This document shows positions 1-5,397 of a DNA stretch of 10,555 nucleotides, one piece after another (position 1 is the stretch's first letter; each line of letters starts with the position of its first letter). The stretch is from Candidatus Omnitrophota bacterium (GTDB lineage Bacteria > Omnitrophota > Gorgyraeia > Gorgyraeales > Gorgyraeaceae). The stretch is taken from positions 1 through 10,555 of the forward strand of contig JAHIUV010000153.1 of NCBI GenBank assembly GCA_018817035.1. The letters are read 5' to 3'. The position numbers and the translations under genes were made by a program. The notes below the pieces were generated by a model that saw only the letters and a program-made list of their open reading frames with translations, did no database searches and had not been told where the DNA came from.

Positions 1-551
1 ACTACAACGTCAATGCCCCATTCATCCGTCTTCAGGGTAACCGCGCCCAACGCGCTTATTGCGTCCACTACTAAAACAGCCTGTGTATTTTTAGTGACAT
101 CAGCGATAGCTTTTACGTCGGCTGACGCGCCCGTGGAAGTCTCGCAAAGAGTCGCATATACAGCCTTTATACCGCTGTCTTTCTCCAAGATCTTTTTTAT
201 GTCCTGAGGATCAACGGTTTTACCCCACTCGACATCTATGGGTATAAACTCTATCCCGTAAGCGGAACATAATTCTCCCCACCTTTCGCCGAATTTTCCC
301 GCGCGGACCACTATGGCCTTATCTCCCGGGGAAAGCAGGCTGGAGACGGCTCCCTCCATTGCTCCGGTACCGCTCGAGGCGAATATAAGGACGCTGTTCT
401 TTGTGTTAAAGATATATTTAAGATCTTCTTCCGCTTCCTTCAGTATAGCCTGGAATTGCGGAGTCCTGTGATGTATGATCGGCCTTGCCATTGCCTCCAG
501 CGCTTCAGGAGGAACCGGCGTGGGGCCCGGCGTAAGTAAATAGTTCTTCAT
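1..551 (-). CDS. Class V aminotransferase, alanine/serine-glyoxylate type (3' end outside window)
   Basis: This is the first 183 residues of a pyridoxal-phosphate (PLP) enzyme, open to the left edge. The ATG at 551 follows an AAAGGA ribosome site. Visible landmarks are LTPGPTPV at residues 6-13, typical of the alanine-glyoxylate/serine-pyruvate branch of fold-type I class V aminotransferases, a cofactor-phosphate loop SSGTGAME at 59-66, and VVDAISALGA at 161-170, whose Asp163 should contact the PLP ring nitrogen. The Schiff-base lysine normally lies a few tens of residues further and is not in the window. Known members move amino groups between alanine or serine and glyoxylate or pyruvate in the cytosol. 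In many anaerobes such a gene sits beside serA in serine synthesis, but the downstream neighbour cannot be seen. The substrate cannot be fixed from this fragment. It lies 170 bases behind clpP, with a palindromic repeat between them. Confidence 0.9.
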   Translation of the reverse strand, partial: MKNYLLTPGPTPVPPEALEAMARPIIHHRTPQFQAILKEAEEDLKYIFNTKNSVLIFASSGTGAMEGAVSSLLSPGDKAIVVRAGKFGERWGELCSAYGIEFIPIDVEWGKTVDPQDIKKILEKDSGIKAVYATLCETSTGASADVKAIADVTKNTQAVLVVDAISALGAVTLKTDEWGIDVV

Positions 552-573
552 GAATTTTCCTTTCTATTTCTTC

Positions 574-620
574 TTCTCGACTTCGCTCGAAGAATAATAT
601 TATTCGAACAAAGTCGAGAA
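574..620 (-). repeat. Imperfect palindrome of the TCGAGC/AGTCGAG family
   Basis: The arms 574-589 (TTCTCGACTTCGCTCG) and 605-620 (CGAACAAAGTCGAGAA) form a 16-base-pair stem around an AT-rich 15-base loop. The two differences are C opposite A on the plus strand, which become G.U pairs in RNA copied from the minus-strand genes. The element lies between clpP and the aminotransferase gene, ending about 20 bases before the latter's start codon. No T-run follows it in the transcription direction, so it is not an obvious intrinsic terminator. Confidence 0.8.
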
Positions 621-696
621 CTGATACTTCTCTTTTACAATGTCGGCATCCTCAGTATTCTTGCTCAACGCCGGGAACAATTGATGCTTCCTTCCA

Positions 697-723
697 AATA
701 TTGTTCGAGCGAAGTCGAGAACT
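697..723 (-). repeat. Half copy of the TCGAGC/AGTCGAG repeat overlapping the clpP stop
   Basis: The plus strand reads AATATTGTTCGAGCGAAGTC followed by GAGAACT. The TCGAGCGAAGTCGAGAA core is the same as in the other family copies of the window, and GTTCGAGC is kept where the copies at 10171 and 5342 have TCGAACAATATT in the opposite orientation. The last two bases overlap the clpP stop codon (722-724). Confidence 0.65.
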
Positions 724-1318
724 ATTTCTTCTTCTTTACAGTAGCTAAGACTTCATCGATGATACCATATTTATGCGCTTCTTCCGCTGACATGAAATAA
801 TCCCTGTCCGTATCTTTCTTGATTTTTTCAATGTCCTGGCCGGTATGCTTCACCAGTATCTCATTGAGCCTGTCGCGCATCTTCAGTATCTCTGTTGCCT
901 GTATATTTATATCCGACGCCGCGCCCTGCGCTCCTCCCCATGGCTGATGTATCATCACCCTGGAATTCGGAAGGCCATGACGTTTGCCTTTTGTGCCTGC
1001 CGCGAGAAGTACAGCGCCCATGCTGGTAGCCTGGCCCACGCAATAAGTATTTATATCCGGCTTAACGAATTGCATAGTATCGTATATCGCGAGCCCTGCC
1101 GTAACTATCCCTCCCGGGCTATTTATATATAGATGTATATCCCTGTCAGCGTCTTCCTGCTGTAAGAATAGTAACTGCGCTATGACAAGATTAGCTACCA
1201 TATCATCTATAGCCGAACCGATGAATAGTACCCTGTCCTTTAATAATCTTGAATAAATATCATAAGAACGTTCGCCTCGATCCGACTGTTCGACCACGAT
1301 TGGGACTAACATTGACAT
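722..1318 (-). CDS. clpP: ATP-dependent Clp protease proteolytic subunit ClpP
   Basis: A 198-residue serine peptidase of normal length for the family. ClpP forms a double-ring tetradecamer in the cytosol and degrades proteins fed by AAA+ unfoldases such as ClpX or ClpA. The catalytic triad is visible: Ser99 in QATSMGAV, His124 in MIHQPWGG and Asp173 in DRDYF, with the spacing found in E. coli ClpP. The N-terminus LVPIVVEQSDRGERSYDIYS is canonical axial-loop sequence with almost no propeptide. The ATG at 1318 has a GGAGG ribosome site five bases upstream (1324-1328), which favours it over the ATG two codons later. The C-terminus is a lysine run (KKKK). It follows tig, the classical tig-clpP order, but no clpX follows within the window; an aminotransferase gene does. 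Confidence 0.97.
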   Translation of the reverse strand: MSMLVPIVVEQSDRGERSYDIYSRLLKDRVLFIGSAIDDMVANLVIAQLLFLQQEDADRDIHLYINSPGGIVTAGLAIYDTMQFVKPDINTYCVGQATSMGAVLLAAGTKGKRHGLPNSRVMIHQPWGGAQGAASDINIQATEILKMRDRLNEILVKHTGQDIEKIKKDTDRDYFMSAEEAHKYGIIDEVLATVKKKK

Positions 1319-1333
1319 ATCCGCCTCCTTATT

Positions 1334-1449
1334 TTAGTAACCAGTAACTAGGAATAACTTGGTAACTCGTAATCAGTAACTCGTAACTAGGAATTTTCGC
1401 TTTTCCATTCCTAGTTACTGATTACCAGTTACTAGTTACAAGTTACTAA
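1334..1449 (-). repeat. AGTAACTAG-type tandem and inverted repeat array between tig and clpP
   Basis: About 116 bases are built from variants of AGTAACT/CGTAACT/GGTAACT on the left and their reverse complements on the right. The inner stem GTAACTAGGAAT (1383-1394) pairs perfectly with ATTCCTAGTTAC (1407-1418) over a 12-base loop. An alternative register pairs GTAATCAGTAACT (1369-1381) with AGTTACTGATTAC (1413-1425), 13 of 13. The outermost TTAGTAAC (1334-1341) matches GTTACTAA (1442-1449). The left arm carries one extra seven-base unit compared with the right. The clpP ribosome site lies just outside the array. Confidence 0.8.
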
Positions 1450-1460
1450 CTTACTGTCAA

Positions 1461-2513
1461 TTATTGCACTTTCGCTTCTTTCAGCAAGAATTCCATGACT
1501 TTCGCGTTACGCATGTTTACCGCTATCTCATCAAGTAAATGATTTTTTTCAAGCTGTTTCCTGATCTCGTCCTTTGTCTTTTTATACTGCGCGGCTAATT
1601 CCTCGAAGTGTTTCTCGATCTCCTCATGCGTTATATGTATTTTTTCGGCTTGGGCGATCTTATCCATAATAAAAAACGTCTTTACCTGCCTCTGCGCCTG
1701 TTTTTCTGAATTCTCCTCAAGCTCTTTATTATCTTTGTCGCTCAGTTCAAATTTCTTGTCGGGATTCTGTTTTTTCTGGACAGCTTCCATATAGGAAATA
1801 CGCATCTTCGCGTCTTTAAGGAGCCTTTCTTTTTCGGCGTTTACCAATGATTCAGGGACTTCAAAATTCACGCTATCGACAAGATAACCTATGGCCTGCA
1901 TCTCCAGGTCGACCTGGCTCTGCTGTTCCAGCCTTTGTTTTAAACTATCCCTCACAGCGTCCTTTAATTTTTCCAGGTTCTCGAAACCCATGTCTTTCGC
2001 GAACTCATCATCCAGATTAGGAACGATCTTTTCTTTTTCTTCGCTTCCTTCCTTGGGGATATTCTGCGCGTTCGCCTCTCTCAGGGATTCAAGATTTTTC
2101 TGCACATCCTCTTCTTTTACCTCAACGTTCTTCTTTTTTAATTTGATTCCTTTATAATTTTTCAGGGAAAATTCAGGCCTTGTCTCTATACCCGCCTTAT
2201 AAGAAAAATCTCCGTCCGCGTCAAGTTTTACGTCGCTTATATCAGGATAACCTATCGGGTCTAATTTATGCTCTTCCAGTATTTTTCTATAAGTCTCCGG
2301 TATAAGATTTTTAATCACCTCTTCCTTGGCAGACTTGGCATAATGACTCTCCAGTAGGTCCCGAGGCGCCTTTCCTACCCTGTATCCCGGCACACTAGCG
2401 ACCTTTTTTATACCCTCATAAACCTTATTGAACTCGTCCTTTACCTTCTCCCGAGAAAGGCTTATCTCGACGATATTTTTGCAATTTTTTAATTTTTTAA
2501 TTGATGACTTCAT
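1461..2513 (-). CDS. tig: Trigger factor chaperone lacking the PPIase (FKBP-like) domain
   Basis: A 350-residue homologue of trigger factor, the ribosome-bound chaperone that shields nascent chains at the exit tunnel. The ribosome-docking loop is GYRVGKAP at residues 43-50, matching the family signature GFRxGxxP with Tyr in place of Phe44. The N-terminal domain runs to about residue 145. Normal trigger factors are about 430 residues with a PPIase domain of about 90 residues next. Here LREANAQ (144-150) is joined by a short charged linker to VPNLDDEFAKDMGF (164-177), which corresponds to the start of the C-terminal substrate cradle, so the isomerase is missing. The reading frame is intact, so this looks like a natural architecture and not decay. 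The ATG at 2513 has an AAGGA site. It sits between lptB and clpP. Confidence 0.92.
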   Translation of the reverse strand: MKSSIKKLKNCKNIVEISLSREKVKDEFNKVYEGIKKVASVPGYRVGKAPRDLLESHYAKSAKEEVIKNLIPETYRKILEEHKLDPIGYPDISDVKLDADGDFSYKAGIETRPEFSLKNYKGIKLKKKNVEVKEEDVQKNLESLREANAQNIPKEGSEEKEKIVPNLDDEFAKDMGFENLEKLKDAVRDSLKQRLEQQSQVDLEMQAIGYLVDSVNFEVPESLVNAEKERLLKDAKMRISYMEAVQKKQNPDKKFELSDKDNKELEENSEKQAQRQVKTFFIMDKIAQAEKIHITHEEIEKHFEELAAQYKKTKDEIRKQLEKNHLLDEIAVNMRNAKVMEFLLKEAKVQ

Positions 2514-2551
2514 TATATCCTTTCTCTATTAATTGGGGGAAACCCATTGCT

Positions 2552-2587
2552 GTCATTGCGAGTCCGCCTTAGGCGGACGAAGCAATC
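2552..2587 (-). repeat. ATTGCGAG/GAAGCAAT palindromic repeat with nested GTCCGCC hairpin
   Basis: An outer stem ATTGC (2555-2559) with GCAAT (2582-2586) encloses a perfect inner hairpin GTCCGCC (2562-2568), loop TTA, GGCGGAC (2572-2578). In the transcribed direction it starts one base after the lptB stop codon as GATTGCTTC and ends in GCAATGACA, an arrangement I recall as a dispersed palindromic repeat in many bacterial genomes. No T-tract follows, so it is not a typical intrinsic terminator. The same inner hairpin arms recur at 10204-10220. Confidence 0.8.
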
Positions 2588-3331
2588 TCACATTCTGAAT
2601 TTCTCACCCAGATAGATCTCCCTCGCCCTTGGATCATTTATTAATTTTTCAGCATTGCCGGATATAAGTATCTTTCCTTCTGACATTATATACGAACGGT
2701 CTGTTATTTCAAGTGTTTCCCTCACATTGTGATCCGTAAGCAATATGCCCAGGCCTTTACGTTTTAGTTCGGCGATTATCTCCTGCGCGTCATCCACGGC
2801 TATGGGGTCTATCCCGCTGAAGGGTTCATCCAATAATATAAATAGCGGATTTGTCACCAGTGCCCTTGTTATCTCCAGCCTGCGCCTCTCGCCCCCTGAA
2901 AGCATATATGCCTTTTTCTTGGCGAGACGCTCTATATTCAATTCCCTCAACAGTTCATCCACCCTATTTTTTCTGACGCTCCGGGGAAGGTCCAGTGTCT
3001 CCAGTATCGCCATTATGTTTTCTTCAACAGTAAGCTTCCTAAAGATAGATGGCTCCTGAGAAAGGTATCCTATACCGCGGCGAGAGCGTTTATACATCGG
3101 GAGCTTTGTAATATCTTTGTTATCAAATATAATATTACCGCGTTCGGGTTTCAGCATGCCCACGACCATATAGAAAGTGGTTGTCTTGCCGGCGCCATTA
3201 GGCCCCAACAGCCCCACTATCTCGCCTCTCTTTATGTTCATGTCCACGCCGGAGACTACCTTTTTCCCGTCGTAGGACTTCTCAAGGCCTTTTATTTCCA
3301 GTAAATGTCCGCTACTGTCCGCTTGTCTCAT
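2588..3331 (-). CDS. lptB: LPS export ABC transporter ATP-binding protein LptB
   Basis: A 247-residue ABC ATPase of usual LptB length. In the known pathway LptB2FG extracts lipopolysaccharide from the inner membrane, LptC and LptA carry it across the periplasm, and LptD/E inserts it in the outer membrane. Visible motifs are Walker A GPNGAGKT (43-50), Q-loop Gln92 in YLSQEPSIF, signature LSGGE (144-148), Walker B FILLDEP with Asp168 and Glu169, and switch His201 in LLTDHNVRETL. The last motif, together with QEPSIFRKLTVEEN, is typical of LptB and not of amino-acid importers. The ATG at 3331 lies inside the end of the upstream LptC/LptA-like gene (20-base overlap), indicating translational coupling; GGTGAT precedes it. 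The permease genes lptF and lptG are not in the window. Confidence 0.96.
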   Translation of the reverse strand: MRQADSSGHLLEIKGLEKSYDGKKVVSGVDMNIKRGEIVGLLGPNGAGKTTTFYMVVGMLKPERGNIIFDNKDITKLPMYKRSRRGIGYLSQEPSIFRKLTVEENIMAILETLDLPRSVRKNRVDELLRELNIERLAKKKAYMLSGGERRRLEITRALVTNPLFILLDEPFSGIDPIAVDDAQEIIAELKRKGLGILLTDHNVRETLEITDRSYIMSEGKILISGNAEKLINDPRAREIYLGEKFRM

Positions 3332-4151
3332 TGTTGATCACCAGTTTAGGGCGCTTGGGCAGGATAACCCGGCCCTCGTCAACCAGGTAAATCGCCTTTT
3401 CGCTATATGTTACGCTCCCACCGTTCATTATCCTTACATTCCCGCGGGCTACCACGCATTTTACGCGCCGCGTTTCCGAATTAAAATAAAGATCTATGCG
3501 ATCCGCGAATATATCCCCCTCACTGCCTTCGACTTTTACGTTATTAAGAAATGTCGCGCGATCTTTCTTATAATTTATCTCCAGGGGGCCGTCACAGGTA
3601 ATGATAGTCTGTTCTTTGTCATCCTTTTTTTTCAGGTAATCCGGGGGCACCGAGGTTATGCTCGCGGTCACGTCTTTTTTTACCTCGACGGTTTTGCCCT
3701 CCATGTCGATTTCCGCGCCTTTACCACTTATCTCGAAATCGTTTTTCTTTACATTTATCTCTTCAGCGGTAGATACATTTTTTGTCTCAGCGTTCCAGTC
3801 CAGGGAATCCGTAGTCAATGTTGTGCCGTCCGTTGTCTTTGCGACCACGTTTTTCTCGAGGTGCACTACGCTTTTTTCCCTGTCAAAACTTCCTTCCTTT
3901 GCTTTTAACTTAAGCGTGGCTTCTTCGCCGAAAGCCAATACCGAGATATTATCTATATTGACTTTTCCGTCCTCTATCTCAGCCGAGGTGCCGTTTAATT
4001 TCCACTTCTTAGCTCCTCCGCCTTCATACTGCACGAGCGAAAATCCGTCAACCGACTGCTCACTATCGTCAGCGTAACAAAGCGCATAAGCGCATAAACA
4101 TACAAACGCGCAGACACATAAAATTATAGGCAAAGTGTAAAGTTTTTTCAT
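3312..4151 (-). CDS. Periplasmic LPS export protein with LptC-like and LptA/OstA-like regions
   Basis: A 279-residue exported protein. Residues 5-27 are a hydrophobic, cysteine-rich segment acting as signal peptide or membrane anchor. Residues about 33-165 resemble LptC: VDGFSLVQYEGG and KKWKLNGTSAEI are the usual LptC opening, followed by alternating beta strands. Residues about 183-270 resemble the OstA/LptA fold, with TCDGPLEINYKKDRATFLNN, DIFADRIDLYF and a final strand region VILPKRPKLVIN. A lysine-rich linker (173-181) separates the two. Known LptC and LptA build the bridge that passes lipopolysaccharide from LptB2FG to the outer membrane; here one chain may supply both parts. It could instead be a long LptC with a separate lptA elsewhere. 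No clear ribosome site precedes the ATG. It overlaps lptB by 20 bases. Confidence 0.82.
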   Translation of the reverse strand: MKKLYTLPIILCVCAFVCLCAYALCYADDSEQSVDGFSLVQYEGGGAKKWKLNGTSAEIEDGKVNIDNISVLAFGEEATLKLKAKEGSFDREKSVVHLEKNVVAKTTDGTTLTTDSLDWNAETKNVSTAEEINVKKNDFEISGKGAEIDMEGKTVEVKKDVTASITSVPPDYLKKKDDKEQTIITCDGPLEINYKKDRATFLNNVKVEGSEGDIFADRIDLYFNSETRRVKCVVARGNVRIMNGGSVTYSEKAIYLVDEGRVILPKRPKLVINNETSGQ

Positions 4152-4172
4152 CTAATGAGAATGGAGCTTCGT

Positions 4173-4252
4173 TTCTCGACTCCTTAAGTTTATCCCGAGC
4201 GAAGTCAAGAGACTCAAACAATATTCTTCGAGCGAGCGCAGCGAGTCGAGAA
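4173..4252 (-). repeat. 80-base palindromic repeat of the TCGAGC/AGTCGAG family
   Basis: Perfect ten-base terminal inverted repeats, TTCTCGACTC (4173-4182) and GAGTCGAGAA (4243-4252), bound the element. Its left half, TTTATCCCGAGCGAAGTC plus a following GACTC-AACAATATT block, is nearly the same as 10147-10181. Its right half, AATATTCTTCGAGC then GAGTCGAGAAG, matches the frame of 10236-10279 without the inner hairpin found there. It fills the spacer between the acyltransferase and lptC/A-like genes. Confidence 0.8.
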
Positions 4253-4254
4253 GA

Positions 4255-4291
4255 TAACTTCACACTAGTGCATTGCAGTTTTGTGAAGTTA
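4255..4291 (-). repeat. Ten-base-pair hairpin at the acyltransferase stop codon
   Basis: TAACTTCACA (4255-4264) pairs perfectly with TGTGAAGTTA (4282-4291) over a 17-base loop. The acyltransferase TAA stop codon (4291-4289) lies in the promoter-side arm. A T-tract does not follow in the transcribed direction, so the hairpin is more likely to act on the transcript end or translation than as a factor-independent terminator. Confidence 0.55.
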
Positions 4292-5179
4292 AGGACGGGT
4301 CTTCCATCGCTTGTGGAACCAAACCCACTGCGCGGGAAATCTTCTTACGTGATCCTCTATTACTCTCGTATATCTCTGGGTATTTTCCAATACGTCCTTA
4401 TCTCTATCCCCTGTAGCGCTGAGTTCAAGCGGTTCGCTTATAATTATCTCGTGTCCGAATCCTTTTCTTACCATAAAACACGGGATAATATCCGCCTTTG
4501 TCAAAAGATTCAACACCGCGGGGCCATTAGGCGTATATGCCTTACGGCCAAAAAAATCCACGAATACCCCGGAAATACCATCCATATCCTGATCCGGCAT
4601 AATGCCCACAAATTCATTCTTCTTTAAAAGAGCTATTACGTCTTTTGCCGAGGCGTCCCTGTATAAGATATTGACGCCATGGCGCTTCCTGGCTTTTGCC
4701 AAAAAGTCCTCAAAGCGTTCCATCCTGACACGCCTGGCGATCACGTTTACCTTGTATCCTTTTATGGCAAAATAATGAGCCATAAGCTCCCAGTTCCCAA
4801 AATGGCCTGAAAGCACTATGCCGCCCTTACCCTGTCGAATAATGCGTTCGATAGTCTCTATCCCCCTGCACGCTATATAGCCGTCTATATTATCCTTGTT
4901 AAATTTGGATAAAGACACCACTTCGACAAAATTCTTGCCAAGATTTTCAAAGACCTGTCTCGCTATAAATCTCTTTTCTTCTATGGATTTGGAAGCGCCA
5001 AAAGCAATATCCAGATTATCCAGGGCTCGCTCGCGCTCTCTTTTAAGCGCGTAAAAAGCTATCGCTCCCAGATATCGCCCCAGAAAAAGCCCACACCTGA
5101 CAGGCAGGATAAAAATAAAAAAACTTACGCCTCTAAAGAGCGTGTAAATGATAATATGGCTGGACTTTTTTTGCACCAT
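4289..5179 (-). CDS. Lipid A acyltransferase, LpxL/HtrB family
   Basis: A 296-residue inner-membrane-associated acyltransferase of the LpxL/LpxM/HtrB type, which adds secondary acyl chains to the lipid A precursor on the cytoplasmic face. Evidence is a hydrophobic N-terminal anchor (about residues 8-43), the catalytic HX4E motif in SGHFGNWE (His126, Glu131), the conserved MPDQD (194-198), and the family's C-terminal signature QWVWFHKRWKTRP. Length is normal. The ATG at 5179 lacks a good ribosome site and lies only a few bases behind the expected start of transcription from the promoter-like sequence at 5191-5218. Its neighbours lptC/A and lptB fit a lipopolysaccharide role. Which acyl position it modifies, or whether it acts on another lipid, cannot be told from sequence. 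Confidence 0.92.
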   Translation of the reverse strand: MVQKKSSHIIIYTLFRGVSFFIFILPVRCGLFLGRYLGAIAFYALKRERERALDNLDIAFGASKSIEEKRFIARQVFENLGKNFVEVVSLSKFNKDNIDGYIACRGIETIERIIRQGKGGIVLSGHFGNWELMAHYFAIKGYKVNVIARRVRMERFEDFLAKARKRHGVNILYRDASAKDVIALLKKNEFVGIMPDQDMDGISGVFVDFFGRKAYTPNGPAVLNLLTKADIIPCFMVRKGFGHEIIISEPLELSATGDRDKDVLENTQRYTRVIEDHVRRFPAQWVWFHKRWKTRP

Positions 5180-5190
5180 GACCGCAATAT

Positions 5191-5218
5191 ATTATCATAT
5201 ATGGTAGATATAAGTCAA
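5191..5218 (-). promoter_or_regulatory. Sigma-70-like promoter candidate before the lipid A acyltransferase gene
   Basis: On the minus strand TTGACT (5218-5213) is followed after 16 bases by GATAAT (5196-5191); TAATAT at 5194-5189 is an alternative -10 with 18-base spacing. The predicted start of transcription, about 5182-5185, is almost at the ATG (5179), which would give a very short or absent leader. It is the best promoter match I found and lies beside the palindromic element that separates the pilus genes from the lipopolysaccharide genes. Confidence 0.5.
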
Positions 5219-5236
5219 TATAATTAGGGAGGAAAC

Positions 5237-5383
5237 GTAACCGGTGAGTTATCAGGGGTAATATATTATCTCTCTTTACAGTTCTCGACTCGCCGACAAA
5301 TATCCTTCGAGCATAGTCGAGAAGAATATTTGTCGGCTCTCTCGAACAATATTGATATCCCTTACTGATAACTCACCGGTTAC
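5237..5383. repeat. 147-base nested inverted-repeat element with perfect 19-base ends
   Basis: The outer arms GTAACCGGTGAGTTATCAG (5237-5255) and its exact reverse complement (5365-5383) bound the element. Inside, GCCGACAAATAT (5292-5303) pairs with ATATTTGTCGGC (5326-5337), extended to a 17-base-pair stem by one G.U pair in minus-strand RNA. The loop and flanks contain the family blocks TTCTCGACTC, CGAGCATAGTCGAGAA and TCGAACAATATT. No coding sequence is present. It starts 14 bases behind the stop codon of the PilP/GspC-like gene in the transcribed direction. No flanking target duplication was evident by eye. Confidence 0.85.
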
Positions 5384-5397
5384 AAAAAAATCCTATA

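Noticed and set aside
13..207. Plus-strand reading frame of 64 codons at the left edge
   Set aside because: It is antisense to the aminotransferase gene, whose minus-strand frame shows clear class V motifs.
1334..1449. CRISPR-like array
   Set aside because: The repeated units are about seven bases, contiguous and partly inverted, with no unique spacers of regular length and no cas genes nearby.
2552..2587. Intrinsic terminator behind lptB
   Set aside because: The hairpin is GC-rich but no T-tract follows, and the sequence fits a dispersed repeat better.
4069..4263. Minus-strand reading frame of 64 codons beginning before the lptC/A-like gene
   Set aside because: Its first part is translation of the palindromic repeat (LDFARD-type residues) and the rest runs out of frame through the signal-peptide region of the LptC/LptA-like gene.
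4268..4627. Plus-strand reading frame of 119 codons
   Set aside because: It lies antisense inside the acyltransferase gene, whose catalytic motifs are clear, and shows no recognisable domain.
5384..5397. T-run behind the PilP/GspC-like stop codon as an intrinsic terminator
   Set aside because: In the transcribed direction the T-run comes before the inverted repeat, not after it, so it cannot form a standard hairpin plus T-tract terminator.
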